Below, piece after piece: positions 34,468 to 44,407 of a stretch of DNA of 64,000 nt. The stretch is from an uncultured Oligoflexia bacterium (GTDB lineage: Bacteria > Bdellovibrionota > Bacteriovoracia > Bacteriovoracales > Bacteriovoracaceae): assembly GCA_913058265.1 (NCBI GenBank), contig CAJXPQ010000004.1, positions 186,001 through 250,000 on the forward strand. Reading direction: 5' to 3'. Within the stretch, counting starts at the first letter, position 1, and each line of letters starts with the position of its first letter. Below the pieces are notes generated by a model, which was not told the origin of the DNA, searched no databases, and saw only the letters and a program-made list of their open reading frames with translations. The translations under genes and the position numbers were made by a program.

Positions 34468-37400
34468 GTGAAAATTAAAAGATTGTTTACTAGGAAGGGT
34501 CAATCGCCATTTGCAGGAATGAAGTTTGAAGCAAGAACAAGTGAAGTCAGAAGTGTTGATGGATCAAGTTCCCATGGTATGGACGTAACTGTCCCTGATT
34601 CATGGTCTCAGGTTGCAACAGATATCATTGCACAAAAATATTTTAGAAAATCAGGAGTTCCTCAAACAGACCTTGAGGGAAAACAGATATTAGATAAGAA
34701 AGGTAATCCGCTATTAGGTAGCGAAACAGATGCTCGTCAGGTTTTTGGTAGACTTGCTGGATGTTGGAGAAAGTGGGGAGAAGATTACAAGTACTTTGAT
34801 AAAAAAGAAGATGCAGATGCTTTTGAAGCAGAACTATCTTTTATGCTTGCTAATCAAATGGCCGCACCGAATTCACCCCAGTGGTTTAATACTGGATTAC
34901 ACACTTCGTATGGAATAGCTGGTTCACCTCAAGGTCATAAGTTTGTAGATCCAGACACTGGTAAAATTAAGAATTCAACTTCTGCTTATGAGAGGCCTCA
35001 ACCTCATGCATGTTTCATTCAATCCGTTAATGATGACCTTGTTAACGAGGGTGGAATTATGGATCTATGGTCAAGAGAGGCCAGGCTGTTTAAGTACGGT
35101 TCAGGTACAGGAACAAACTTTTCCAATATTAGAGGAATAGGGGAGACATTATCTGGCGGAGGTCAATCATCAGGCTTAATGTCATTTCTTAAAATTGGAG
35201 ATAGAGCTGCAGGTGCAATTAAATCTGGTGGAACTACACGTCGGGCCGCAAAAATGGTTTGTATCGATTTAGATCATCCAGATATTGTGGATTTTATTCA
35301 ATGGAAAGTTAAAGAAGAAAGAAAAGTTGCAAGTCTTGTTACTGGTTCAAAAGTTTGTAAAAAACATTTAGAAAGTATCTTTGAAACACTAAATTCAAGT
35401 GATCTTAAAGGTGATGATAAGTTTTCTGGAAAAACGAATAAGGCTTTAGGGAAAGCAATTCGTGAAGCAAACAAAGACCTTGTTCCTATGAACTATATTT
35501 CAAGATGTGTTGACCTTGCTAAGCAAGGTTATACAAACATCGAGTTTGAAGTTTATGATACAGACTGGAACTCAGAAGCTTACGCTACTGTAAGTGGCCA
35601 AAACTCAAATAACTCTATTCGAATTCCTAACAAATTTTTTGAAGCACTTGATAGAAACGATGAATGGGAGTTAATCTCTAGAACTTCAGGCGAAACCATC
35701 CGAACAATTAAAGCGGTAGAGCTTTGGGAAATGGTAAATGAAGCCGCTTGGCAATGTGCTGACCCAGGAGTTCAGTTTGATGACACTATTAATGAGTGGC
35801 ATACATGTCCTGAAGATGGACGCATAAATGCTTCGAACCCTTGTTCTGAATATATGTTTCTAGATGATACTGCTTGTAACTTAGCTTCTTTAAACCTTGT
35901 GAAGTTTCTAGACCCAGTAACTCAAATGTTTGATGTAAATGCTTATATCCATGCTTGTGAAGTGTGGACAGTAGTATTAGAAATATCTGTTCTTATGGCA
36001 CAGTTTCCGTCAAAAGAAATTGCACTGAGATCATACCAATACAGAACATTAGGTCTTGGATTTGCAAATATCGGTGCATTATTAATGCGTCTTGGTCTTG
36101 CTTATGATTCGGAAGAGGGAAGAAATATCGCAGCAGCACTTACTGCAATTATGGGGGGAACGACTTATAAAGTTTCGGCTTTAATGGCAAAAGAGCATGG
36201 TGCCTTTGAAAGATATGAAGCAAATAAAGAGCATATGCTTAAAGTTATTCGTAACCATAGAAGAGCTGTTTACGCAGATACTGGTTATGAAGGCCTAACA
36301 GTTGAGCCACAACCATTAAACACAAAACATGTTGAGAAATTTTTAGTTGATGCTGCTCGTACAGCTTGGGATGAAGCCCTTGAGTTGGGTGAGAAGTATG
36401 GTTATCGAAATGCACAGACTACGGTTATCGCTCCTACGGGAACAATTGGTCTTGTTATGGACTGTGATACAACTGGTATTGAGCCTGATTTTGCTCTTGT
36501 GAAGTTTAAGAAATTAGCGGGAGGCGGCTACTTTAAAATTATTAATCAGTCAGTTCCTTCAGCACTAGAAACTTTAGGTTATTCTAAGGATCAAGTCCTA
36601 GAGATTGAAAAGCATGCAGTTGGAAATGGAACATTGAGCGGCTGTCCTACAATTGATCACACAAAACTTAGAAGTCTTGGTTTTACAGATGAAATTATAT
36701 CAAAAGTTGAAGCTTCATTAGAGTCTGCTTTTGAAGTTGGCTTTGCCTTTAATAAATACGTTCTTGGTGAAGACTTCATAAGTGATACCTTAAAAATTAG
36801 CTTAGATAAGTTAGATAACCCTGAATTTAATCTTTTAAAGGAGATTGGTTTTTCTGATGAAGAGATTAGAATTGCTAACGACTATGTTTGTGGGACAATG
36901 TCTATTGAGGGAGCTCCGCATATTAGTGATGAGCATCTATCTGTATTTGACTGTGCTAATAAATGTGGAAGATATGGTAAAAGATTAATTGCCTGGGAAG
37001 GTCATATCAGAATGATGGCAGCATGTCAGCCGTATTTATCTGGCGCCATTTCTAAAACAATTAATATGGCCAATGAAGCAAGTGTTAAAGACATTGCTGA
37101 AGCTTATCGTTTATCATGGTCCCTTATGACCAAAGCAAATGCTATTTATAGAGATGGATCAAAACTTTCTCAACCACTAAATGCATCGACCTTTGAAGAT
37201 CTTGGACTCTTAGAGAACTATGATGAAGTTCCAACAAATGAGAAAATTACTCATGTTGCAGAAAAGATTGTTGAAAAAATTATCTACAAAGAGCTATCAG
37301 ATAAGAGGCATTTACCAAATAGAAGAATTGGTTATACTCAAAAAGCAACGGTTGGTGGCCATAAAGTTTACTTAAGAACTGGTCAGTATGACGATGGTGC

Positions 37401-37959
37401 TCTGGGTGAGATCTTTATCGATATGCATAAAGAAGGAGCAGCTTATAGATCTTTAATGAACTGCTTCTCAATCGCAATTTCAATGGGGCTTCAATACGGA
37501 GTTCCTCTAGAGAAGTTTGTTGATGCTTTTACTTTCACAAAATTTGAACCTAACGGAATGGTTATGGGACACGACAATTTAAAAATGGCGACATCAGTTA
37601 TAGACTATGTTTTCAGAGACCTAGCTTGTAAGTACTTAGGTCGTCATGATCTTGTACATGTTAAACCAACAGATCTTGAGAGTGATAAGATTTCTGGTGA
37701 AGCCGTTGCTGAGGAACCATTATTAAAAATTATTGAGAAGACTGAAGATGTTATGCATGCTGATGGAACTGTGACTCAGCAAAAAGTATTTACTAAAGAG
37801 CGAGATGCTCAAATGTTTTCCCAAGCAAAAAAAATGACTGAAGCCCGTATGAAAGGTTACGAGGGAGAAGCTTGTCCATCATGCCAATCCTTTACTTTAC
37901 TTCGAAACGGAAGTTGCATGAAGTGTGACTCTTGTGGAGAGACTACTGGCTGTAGTTAG
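34468..37959 (+). CDS. nrdJ: Class II (adenosylcobalamin-dependent) ribonucleoside-diphosphate reductase
   Basis: The 1163-residue protein makes deoxyribonucleotides, using B12 to form the thiyl radical and so working with or without oxygen. Early [15 protein letters not shown], active-site [11 protein letters not shown] (about residue 457), [14 protein letters not shown] (about 655) and a cysteine-rich tail (CPSCQSF then [13 protein letters not shown]) are the marks of long NrdJ proteins; the tail carries the redox cysteines. The GTG start has AAGGAG 5 bases upstream. No intein is present. Four NrdR-box-like sites and a good promoter lie upstream and a strong terminator follows, so it is monocistronic and probably dNTP-regulated. 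No cobalamin riboswitch is seen. Confidence 0.95.
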   Translation: MKIKRLFTRKGQSPFAGMKFEARTSEVRSVDGSSSHGMDVTVPDSWSQVATDIIAQKYFRKSGVPQTDLEGKQILDKKGNPLLGSETDARQVFGRLAGCWRKWGEDYKYFDKKEDADAFEAELSFMLANQMAAPNSPQWFNTGLHTSYGIAGSPQGHKFVDPDTGKIKNSTSAYERPQPHACFIQSVNDDLVNEGGIMDLWSREARLFKYGSGTGTNFSNIRGIGETLSGGGQSSGLMSFLKIGDRAAGAIKSGGTTRRAAKMVCIDLDHPDIVDFIQWKVKEERKVASLVTGSKVCKKHLESIFETLNSSDLKGDDKFSGKTNKALGKAIREANKDLVPMNYISRCVDLAKQGYTNIEFEVYDTDWNSEAYATVSGQNSNNSIRIPNKFFEALDRNDEWELISRTSGETIRTIKAVELWEMVNEAAWQCADPGVQFDDTINEWHTCPEDGRINASNPCSEYMFLDDTACNLASLNLVKFLDPVTQMFDVNAYIHACEVWTVVLEISVLMAQFPSKEIALRSYQYRTLGLGFANIGALLMRLGLAYDSEEGRNIAAALTAIMGGTTYKVSALMAKEHGAFERYEANKEHMLKVIRNHRRAVYADTGYEGLTVEPQPLNTKHVEKFLVDAARTAWDEALELGEKYGYRNAQTTVIAPTGTIGLVMDCDTTGIEPDFALVKFKKLAGGGYFKIINQSVPSALETLGYSKDQVLEIEKHAVGNGTLSGCPTIDHTKLRSLGFTDEIISKVEASLESAFEVGFAFNKYVLGEDFISDTLKISLDKLDNPEFNLLKEIGFSDEEIRIANDYVCGTMSIEGAPHISDEHLSVFDCANKCGRYGKRLIAWEGHIRMMAACQPYLSGAISKTINMANEASVKDIAEAYRLSWSLMTKANAIYRDGSKLSQPLNASTFEDLGLLENYDEVPTNEKITHVAEKIVEKIIYKELSDKRHLPNRRIGYTQKATVGGHKVYLRTGQYDDGALGEIFIDMHKEGAAYRSLMNCFSIAISMGLQYGVPLEKFVDAFTFTKFEPNGMVMGHDNLKMATSVIDYVFRDLACKYLGRHDLVHVKPTDLESDKISGEAVAEEPLLKIIEKTEDVMHADGTVTQQKVFTKERDAQMFSQAKKMTEARMKGYEGEACPSCQSFTLLRNGSCMKCDSCGETTGCS

Positions 37960-38049
37960 TTAAAACTTCTTTTCGGCTTGCATCTTTGCCAACACACACA
38001 CAAAAGTGAAGGTATTTAATGCAAGGTTATCCTGCATATTAAACATAAA

Positions 38050-38078
38050 AACGCACCCGAATGGGTGCGTTCTTATTT
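38050..38078 (+). terminator. Intrinsic terminator of nrdJ
   Basis: AACGCACCC and GGGTGCGTT form a perfect 9-bp stem around a GAAT loop, followed by CTTATTT. It lies 91 bases after the nrdJ stop. Confidence 0.85.
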
Positions 38079-38365
38079 GTCATTTTAATAGAACACTTTG
38101 TTATTGAAGAAAGTTGATCGTATAACTCGGATTATGAGCACTCTGTATGATCTCGTTGGTTTTGATGAATGAGATATTTTCACTAATTTTGGAGAGTTTC
38201 AAACAGTAAGTCTTTCGATCAGAAATATTATAAAGACCGATAGTACCCAACTAATAAACTCGTTTAACATTTTCTTACAATGATCTTTCATTCTGCATTG
38301 TACTAATTTAATTCTAGTCAATCTGTTTTCAATCTTTGTATTATTACAGAGTAAAGCTCAGAGAT
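38079..38365 (+). other. Intergenic region before the gliding-type operon
   Basis: This AT-rich stretch has no open frame with a believable start and ribosome site. Loose inverted arms ACAATG...CATTGT occur near 38277-38302. I could not pick out a convincing -35/-10 pair, although the promoter of the 38407-50277 operon must be here or just upstream. An alternative sigma factor or activator is possible. Confidence 0.4.
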
Positions 38366-38390
38366 AGCAATTTGGATTGCTTATTTTTTT
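38366..38390 (+). promoter_or_regulatory. Terminator-like hairpin just before the operon's first ribosome site
   Basis: AGCAAT-TTGG-ATTGCT forms a 6-bp stem with a tetraloop, followed by TATTTTTTT. The GGAGG ribosome site of the first gene starts only a few bases later. The stem is AT-rich and therefore weak; it may act as an attenuator. Confidence 0.45.
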
Positions 38391-38406
38391 AATATGGAGG
38401 TTGAGG

Positions 38407-39114
38407 ATGAGTTTATTAGATCAGTTCCACGCTGGTGGATTTTTCATGTATTTTATTTTGTTATTTGGACTACTAACGATAGGATTTATTGTTGAGCGAG
38501 GAATTGCTTTATATAAGAATTACCGAGAAGTACCTGCTGACTTTAGAAGAAACGTACTTGCATTTATTGCATCTGGTGATTTTAAAGGTGCGAAAGAGTA
38601 TGTAGAGACAACAGCTGGTAATACTTCTGTTGGAAAAGTGGCTTTGACCGGAATTAAACTCAGAATGAGTGCAGCTGGTGATGAGGCGCTTCAGGCAAGA
38701 ATGGATGAGCAATTATCAAGAGAAATTTCATACTTTGATAAACGAACAGGCTTTTTAGCTATGTTTGGTAACGTTGCTACATTATTTGGTTTATTAGGTA
38801 CTGTTACAGGTTTGATTAGCTCATTTGCCGGTGTTGCAAGTGCTTCTCCTGTAGAAAGAGCAAACTTATTATCACAAGGGATCTCTGAAGCTTTAAACTC
38901 AACAGCTTTTGGACTAGTTGCCGCTATACCTGCACTTGTTGCTTTCGCAATATTTCAAAACAGAACTGAGCAAATTGTTTCAAAAATTACTGAATCTTGT
39001 AGTGAGCTTTATCACGACCTTCTTTTCTACACTGAAAATGAAAAAGAAGAATCAACTACAGAACTTTTGCCTAAGGCAAATGAAGTAGAAGCTGTAAGTA
39101 CAAGTAGAAACTAA
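38407..39114 (+). CDS. MotA/TolQ/ExbB-type proton channel protein (AglR-like)
   Basis: The ATG at 38407 follows GGAGG with a spacing of about 7 and is preferred over the frame's earlier ATG. The 235-residue product has one N-terminal membrane helix (FFMYFILLFGLLTIGFIVERG), a cytosolic domain with the typical ARMDEQLSREI, and two later helices in the block FGNVATLFGLLGTVTGLISSF and FGLVAAIPALVAFAIF, the signature of the ExbB/TolQ/MotA family. With the two ExbD-like proteins encoded next it should form a proton-driven inner-membrane motor. In this operon the best comparison is AglR of the Myxococcus gliding machine rather than a TonB or Tol system. Confidence 0.9.
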   Translation: MSLLDQFHAGGFFMYFILLFGLLTIGFIVERGIALYKNYREVPADFRRNVLAFIASGDFKGAKEYVETTAGNTSVGKVALTGIKLRMSAAGDEALQARMDEQLSREISYFDKRTGFLAMFGNVATLFGLLGTVTGLISSFAGVASASPVERANLLSQGISEALNSTAFGLVAAIPALVAFAIFQNRTEQIVSKITESCSELYHDLLFYTENEKEESTTELLPKANEVEAVSTSRN

Positions 39115-39140
39115 TAAATTAATTTATTTCAGGATGAAAT

Positions 39141-39623
39141 ATGAGAAAGAAAGTAGGATTAGGTTCAAAGAAAGATTTAAATGCAGATTTAAATTTAACT
39201 CCTTTTATTGACCTATTATCAACATGTGTTTGTTTTTTATTAATGACAGCTGTGTGGATTGAAGTTGGTAGTGTGGAAATAAAGCAAAGCCACGGTACAG
39301 AAGCTGCGGCTTCTAAGAAAATTTCATATGACTTAGATTTGGTCTATAAAACTCCGACCCAATTAAGCCTCAACCTTAAGAAAAATGGGCGGAGAGTAAG
39401 ATCGTTGAAAGTCAAAGCTGAAACTGCGGAAGGTTTTCAAATAAAGCTTAACCAGGTGATTAGCGAAAAAATCTTAACGATCAAAAATAAGGCGATTGAA
39501 ATAGCCACAGCAACAATCACACCTAGAACAACTGTTAATTATGGTCAGCTAATTGAAACTCTAGATACATTAAGAAAGAACAATATTACAAATATTGGTG
39601 TTCTTTCAGCGGGAGGAAGATAA
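39141..39623 (+). CDS. ExbD/TolR-type motor protein 1
   Basis: The 160-residue protein has a short basic cytosolic start, one membrane helix with the conserved proton-carrying aspartate (LTPFIDLLSTCVCFLLM) and a periplasmic domain ending in GVLSAGGR. Length and layout are those of ExbD, TolR and AglQ/AglS. Its stop overlaps the start of a second ExbD-like gene by one base (TAATG), so the two are coupled and may form a mixed pair in the motor, as AglQ and AglS do in Myxococcus. Confidence 0.88.
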   Translation: MRKKVGLGSKKDLNADLNLTPFIDLLSTCVCFLLMTAVWIEVGSVEIKQSHGTEAAASKKISYDLDLVYKTPTQLSLNLKKNGRRVRSLKVKAETAEGFQIKLNQVISEKILTIKNKAIEIATATITPRTTVNYGQLIETLDTLRKNNITNIGVLSAGGR

Positions 39624-40141
39624 TGAGATTAAATTCTACTCTTGTTGCATCTGATGCATTTGAAAAACATTTAATAAATCGAAAAAGAAAAAATTCTTGG
39701 GGAAAAAAAGCTGCTGTTTATGCGCTTATGTTAACCTCAATGGTTGATATGTTTTCAATGCTTGTTGTGTTTCTTTTACAGACTTTTTCTACATCTCCAG
39801 AAATACTTATTAATAAGGGACTCGTTCTTCCTAATTCAATTACTGCTTCACAAGTTCAAGAAGCTCCAGTTCTTTCAATAAATAAGGACGGCAATCTTTA
39901 CTTGGACCAAAAACTAGTTGGTTTAACAAAAAAGATACTTAAACAGCCTAATGGGTTGATGAAAGAATTAAATGTCATAAAGAACTCTTGGGCCGATCAC
40001 CATGCTGGACTTGCTTTTCCTGGTGAAATAAACCTCCAAGCTGATAAAGAAATTTCTAGTACAGTTGTCTCTCAGGTCATGGGAGTACTCACATCTGGAC
40101 AGTTTCAATCTATTCAACTTGCCGTCATAGGTTTAAGATGA
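39623..40141 (+). CDS. ExbD/TolR-type motor protein 2
   Basis: This 172-residue paralogue has a longer basic N-terminus (residues 1-35), a membrane helix with aspartate in LTSMVDMFSMLVVFLLQTF and a periplasmic domain of about 110 residues. The aspartate is kept, so it should carry protons too. It is clearly different in sequence from the first ExbD, which suggests distinct roles rather than recent duplication. It overlaps the preceding gene by 1 base and the following one by 4 (ATGA). Confidence 0.85.
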   Translation: MRLNSTLVASDAFEKHLINRKRKNSWGKKAAVYALMLTSMVDMFSMLVVFLLQTFSTSPEILINKGLVLPNSITASQVQEAPVLSINKDGNLYLDQKLVGLTKKILKQPNGLMKELNVIKNSWADHHAGLAFPGEINLQADKEISSTVVSQVMGVLTSGQFQSIQLAVIGLR

Positions 40142-42936
40142 TGAAAAACTGGGTTCTATTAACTTTATTATGTTTAAGCTCGACTCAGCTGTTTGCTGAT
40201 GAGTACTTAATACAAGAAATGGAATCACTTAAAAGCTCTCTTGCTCAAAATGATCCAGACAGGACAGAACTGAGTTTGCGCTTAGCTGACCTTTACTTTG
40301 ATGTCTCTATTCAGGAAGGTGATGGCAACCTTATTGAGAAACGTGAGAAATCATTGTTATTATATACCCATGTTCTTGAGGGGAAAGACGGACTTATTGC
40401 ACCCAAAGGTGAAAAAGCAACTCTAATCAAGTATCAGATGGCAAGAGTACTAAATAAGTTAAATCGCTTTGATAGAGCTCGAGACTTTTATAAGGCGGTC
40501 TACGATACAGATAAAGTTTCTAAGAAACTAAAACGTGAAGCTGCTTTCTCACTTGCAGAGTATTATGAGGAAAAGGTTAACTTCAATAAATCAAATCATT
40601 TTTATAAATCTGCAATCAACCTCTGTGAAACAATAGAATCATGTAACTATGCTCACTATAAAAGAGCTTGGCTTCTTTATAAAGAGGTTAAGTTAGAACT
40701 GGCCATTGCAGAATTAAAGCTATCACTTTGGGATAAAAACGGATCAGCTAGAGATAAGGTTATTAAAGATCTGCTGTTATTCTTCTCTGCAAATATGACC
40801 AATGGTGAGCCTGAGCTTGCGTATATTAAAGAGCTTCGCCAGAAAACGGGTAAAAAGAACTTAGTTAGAGATCTTGTTGAATCATTTTATGCTACTGGAA
40901 ATCGTATTGCTGGTTCAGTTGTTCTAGAGCAGTTAAATGCTGAAGAGCCCGATGCATTTTATGAAATGCGTTTAGTGGAAGAGTTTTATGGCTTTAGAGA
41001 AATGGATCGAGTTAAGAAATATTTATCTGCTCTTGATAAAAGATCTCAAAGAGATATTCCAACCGAAAAAGAAGAAGCTAAAGAATTTAAGGCCATGCTG
41101 AAAAGAATTGTTGTTCAACTTGACTCAGAAGTTGAACAGGATAAAAGCTTTACGCCAGTTCTTCTTAATGTCATTGATAGGTATTTAGTTTTTTATCCAA
41201 ATGATGATATGAGAAAGAAATTACAACAAGGCTGGCTTAAGGTTCAAACGGATAGACTCAAGAAAATTGATCGTTTAGCACTTTGGATCGATGAAGATAT
41301 AAAATTTGGTTTCAAGTCAGAAGAGATACGTAAGCTTAGACAAACTAGGCTTGCTTTAGCACAAAAAGAAAAACTAAATGAGATCGTTATATTAGAATCC
41401 TTAGCAATTGCGAGTATTTTAAAAGGAACTCCTGAAGCGCGTGAATTTAATTACACCGCCGCTCGTGAGTACTATAAAGACAAGAGATATGATGAGGCTC
41501 TTGAGCTATTTATTCCTTTAGCAAAAATTGAAAGCTTCACTACCAGTGATAAGTTTTCTTTACTCTCACAAAATCTCGCTTTGGATATTTATAATATTAA
41601 AAAAGATTATGCATCAATCTTAGCTCAGACTAACTCATGGCTTAGTATTGAAGGGGAGAAAGCCCCTAAAAGTATCAAAAAAGAATTAAAACAAATGAAG
41701 CTTGTTAATATTCAGGCCGAATTTGAGCAAACAGCTGCTCTGGGTGAGACTAAAGAAGCTCTAGATAAATTCTTTAGCTATTGTTATTCAAATGTATTCA
41801 TAGAAAAATCTTGTTCTAACGCTAAAATATTATCAGTAAAGCTACAGGATCAAGCAAAGCTAGTTACTCTACTTGAAAGTTCTCCGGTGAAGTCACTAAG
41901 GGATGAGAAAGCCCTTATGGTAGAATATGAACTGATGGGACGATTTACTGACTCTGCTCGTATTCAAGAGAAGTATAATCTCAATAAAAATGCAGATATC
42001 CCTACATATCTTAAATTAGCTGTTCTTTATGAAATTGATGCTGACTTCAAAAACAGAAATAGAATTCTCAAGAAGATGATGGCAAAATTAAAGCGAGACA
42101 AAAGGATTGAGCCTTCTTATGAAGCCGCCATTCTCAAGACTCTATCTGATGCTGATTTAATTAATACTCAAAGTCTTGTACTTCCTTGGTCTGTTGATAA
42201 TAAGTTAGCAATCGCAAGAAGATTAAGTTCTCAAAAAACAAACTCTAAACTTGATAAAATAATAATGTCACAAATGGAGTACTCTGGATCCAGATGGTCT
42301 AAAATTGTACTTTCTAAGATTGAAAAGCAATACAAAAGAATTTCAAAACTAACTTTTCATGGTCGTAACTCTGAACGTCGATTTAAGCGTAAGGTGAAAG
42401 CAATAGAAAAGCTCATTACTCTTGCTAAGCCTTACTTAGATGGAGCAAATGCTGAGACAAGAATATACTTGTTAGACATGATGAAGCTTTCTTATCAAAA
42501 CTTAGGTGCAGAAATACTTAATACTCCACTACCAGATGGTCTGACTGAAGATGTACTTATGCAAGTTCAAGCAAAGCTAACGACTATGGCGACACCATAC
42601 TCAACTGTGGCAGCTGACTATGAAAACCTACAGTCTGAACAATTCGTAGCACTAAGTGAAGAGATAAGAGCAGCTATTTCGAACAATATTTCTACCACGC
42701 CAATGACATATTCGAACTTTATTAAAGACGATGAATTTAAAGATTTTAATACCTCTGGAATGAGTGTAAGTGCGATCGATTTTAAAGGGCTTGAAGAAGC
42801 GAAAGCAGAGTTACTACAGACTCCAGGGTCTGTTACCACACTGGCAAAAATGGAGAGTTTTTTTAAAGAACAGAATAGTGAAAGAATAGCATTATATTTT
42901 ACAGGACGTATAAATAGCTTAAAGGAAAAACAATGA
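40138..42936 (+). CDS. Exported TPR-repeat protein, 932 aa
   Basis: A signal peptide (VLLTLLCLSSTQLFA) starts a long helical protein. TPR-like helix pairs appear throughout, for example KYQMARVLNKLNRFDRARDFYKAV and EYYKDKRYDEALELFIPLA, and the N-terminus reads as an early TPR array. It should be a periplasmic scaffold. The Myxococcus Glt machine includes large TPR proteins in the periplasm and outer membrane (GltD/E/I group), and this one lies in the matching operon position. It starts with ATG overlapping the ExbD stop by 4 bases and ends overlapping the next gene by 4. Confidence 0.8.
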   Translation: MMKNWVLLTLLCLSSTQLFADEYLIQEMESLKSSLAQNDPDRTELSLRLADLYFDVSIQEGDGNLIEKREKSLLLYTHVLEGKDGLIAPKGEKATLIKYQMARVLNKLNRFDRARDFYKAVYDTDKVSKKLKREAAFSLAEYYEEKVNFNKSNHFYKSAINLCETIESCNYAHYKRAWLLYKEVKLELAIAELKLSLWDKNGSARDKVIKDLLLFFSANMTNGEPELAYIKELRQKTGKKNLVRDLVESFYATGNRIAGSVVLEQLNAEEPDAFYEMRLVEEFYGFREMDRVKKYLSALDKRSQRDIPTEKEEAKEFKAMLKRIVVQLDSEVEQDKSFTPVLLNVIDRYLVFYPNDDMRKKLQQGWLKVQTDRLKKIDRLALWIDEDIKFGFKSEEIRKLRQTRLALAQKEKLNEIVILESLAIASILKGTPEAREFNYTAAREYYKDKRYDEALELFIPLAKIESFTTSDKFSLLSQNLALDIYNIKKDYASILAQTNSWLSIEGEKAPKSIKKELKQMKLVNIQAEFEQTAALGETKEALDKFFSYCYSNVFIEKSCSNAKILSVKLQDQAKLVTLLESSPVKSLRDEKALMVEYELMGRFTDSARIQEKYNLNKNADIPTYLKLAVLYEIDADFKNRNRILKKMMAKLKRDKRIEPSYEAAILKTLSDADLINTQSLVLPWSVDNKLAIARRLSSQKTNSKLDKIIMSQMEYSGSRWSKIVLSKIEKQYKRISKLTFHGRNSERRFKRKVKAIEKLITLAKPYLDGANAETRIYLLDMMKLSYQNLGAEILNTPLPDGLTEDVLMQVQAKLTTMATPYSTVAADYENLQSEQFVALSEEIRAAISNNISTTPMTYSNFIKDDEFKDFNTSGMSVSAIDFKGLEEAKAELLQTPGSVTTLAKMESFFKEQNSERIALYFTGRINSLKEKQ

Positions 42937-43193
42937 TTAGGATTATCACAGTTATTTCAATTCTTGTTTTTTTTAGCTTTAGTGAAGTGACATTTGCTAA
43001 AGATAAAAAAAATGTAAAGTTTCGCCAAGGTAAGCGAATTGATTTTGCCTCTCTCTTGATTGAGGGACAAAAAAAGAAAGCCGATTACTCTGTTGTTACA
43101 GGGAACTTAGGTGAGATCGATATGGGATTATTAAAGTTAAGAGAAGACTTTAATGACCTGATGGCAAATGACTTACAGGAGGAAATTCAATGA
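42933..43193 (+). CDS. Small exported protein, 86 aa
   Basis: The product has a signal peptide (MIRIITVISILVFFSFSEVTFA) and a 64-residue basic-to-acidic mature part beginning KDKKNVKFRQGKRIDFASL. No domain is recognised. It overlaps both flanking genes by 4 bases (ATGA at each end), so it is tightly coupled to the TPR protein and the TonB-like protein and is probably a fixed part of the complex. Its position is like that of the small GltF gene in Myxococcus, but similarity in sequence is not claimed. Confidence 0.75.
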   Translation: MIRIITVISILVFFSFSEVTFAKDKKNVKFRQGKRIDFASLLIEGQKKKADYSVVTGNLGEIDMGLLKLREDFNDLMANDLQEEIQ

Positions 43194-44392
43194 TAGCTAT
43201 TGAAACCATGGATGGTGAACTTGTAAAAATAATCAAAAATACTAAGGAAGCAACTTTTGGCTTCCATAAATTATTTGGTCTTACAAGCCTGGATAAAGCT
43301 ACCAAAAGAGCAGAAATAAGAAAAAGACAAGGCTTTGAGTTTACTTCAACGGATTGGCATTGCCAGTTTAAGATCACTCAAAAGGAAAATGGTCTTAGTA
43401 TTTCTGGAATGAATGACTGTGAAGTAAAAGCGATTGATAAATCAATATGGTCTTTAGTGACACCTCTTGGGGACTTTAAAATTTCAAATATGTCTACTGC
43501 CGTTATATCAGATGATCTTTTCACTGAGATTGATGAAAACTCATGGATGGGAAGATGGACGGAACTAATTATCTTAGGGGTTTTTATTCTTATTCCAATT
43601 CTTTACTTTATGCAGCCATCAGAAGTTATTGATGAAAAGAAAGAAGAGAAAAAGAAAGAACCTATAACAGTAACACTTGTTAAACAGGTTAAGACAGTTC
43701 AGATTGCTCAAAAGAAGCCTTCTATAAAAGTTAAGCCTTTAACCGATTCTCAAATCTCTAAGCGTGCAGTTAAGAGAAATCTTGGATTCTTAGGTCTTGT
43801 TGGTTCTAAGGATCTTTCAAAAGCAGTTGGTGGTGTTCCTCAGAAGCTGAAAAAAGCAACAGCAGGAGCTGGTAAGGGCGGAGACGCTGGATCTGGTGGA
43901 GAAGTTCTTACTGGTCTTGGAAAAGGCCTTAAAAAAACGACTGTTGGGAATACTGGAGTGGCCGGGCTTGGTGGAATTGGTACTAAAGGCGCCGGCGGCG
44001 GGGCCGGAGGTTATGGAAATACAATGGTTGCTTCAGGTGAGGGGAAAGGAATTTCTGCTATCTCTGTTGCAAGTAACGATATGGTTCTTGATGGTGGTTT
44101 AAGTCGCTATGCGATTAATGCAACTATTGCAAAATATCTAAGCCAAGTAAGAAGATGTTACGAAGCTCAATTAAATAAAAAGCCAGGTTTGGAAGGACTT
44201 GTAACAGTTAGCTTTCAAATTAATGGGGCCGGTAGGTTAGATTTCTCAAGAGTATTGAACTCAACTCTTGGAAATGCAGCTGCTGAGAAATGTATAACAA
44301 CTAAGATGATGGGATGGCAGTTTCCAAAGCCTAAGGGTGGCGTGAAAGTACCTGTCAAATATCCATTTATGCTTAGGCCAGTTGGGACTTAA
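43190..44392 (+). CDS. Trans-envelope AgmX/PglI-domain protein (GltG/GltJ-like, TonB-type)
   Basis: Residues 1-120 are cytosolic and beta-rich, residues about 125-142 form one membrane helix (LIILGVFILIPILYF), then come a charged stretch, a Gly-rich flexible linker (about 220-300) and a C-terminal AgmX/PglI domain (about 306-400) with RRCYEAQLNK and AEKCITTKM. This architecture, cytosolic module, one helix, flexible arm, TonB-like tip, is that of GltG and GltJ, which link the motor to the outer membrane in Myxococcus gliding. AGGAGG precedes the ATG, the strongest ribosome site in the operon. The two cysteines of the tip may pair. Confidence 0.8.
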   Translation: MIAIETMDGELVKIIKNTKEATFGFHKLFGLTSLDKATKRAEIRKRQGFEFTSTDWHCQFKITQKENGLSISGMNDCEVKAIDKSIWSLVTPLGDFKISNMSTAVISDDLFTEIDENSWMGRWTELIILGVFILIPILYFMQPSEVIDEKKEEKKKEPITVTLVKQVKTVQIAQKKPSIKVKPLTDSQISKRAVKRNLGFLGLVGSKDLSKAVGGVPQKLKKATAGAGKGGDAGSGGEVLTGLGKGLKKTTVGNTGVAGLGGIGTKGAGGGAGGYGNTMVASGEGKGISAISVASNDMVLDGGLSRYAINATIAKYLSQVRRCYEAQLNKKPGLEGLVTVSFQINGAGRLDFSRVLNSTLGNAAAEKCITTKMMGWQFPKPKGGVKVPVKYPFMLRPVGT

Positions 44393-44407
44393 TTAGGAGT
44401 ATATATA

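Noticed and set aside
37985-38010. CACACACACA run after nrdJ as a repeat of note
   Set aside because: It is five dinucleotide units only, too short to support phase variation or a functional claim.
38407-40141. The ExbB-ExbD-ExbD genes as an ordinary Tol-Pal or TonB energy system
   Set aside because: No TolA, TolB, Pal or TonB-dependent receptor gene is linked. The neighbours are AgmX/PglI, TPR, barrel and VWA lipoprotein genes, which fit the gliding-type motor better.
42933-43193. Small gene in the motor operon as a chance frame
   Set aside because: It has a clear signal peptide and overlaps both neighbours by four bases, so it is kept as a real gene.
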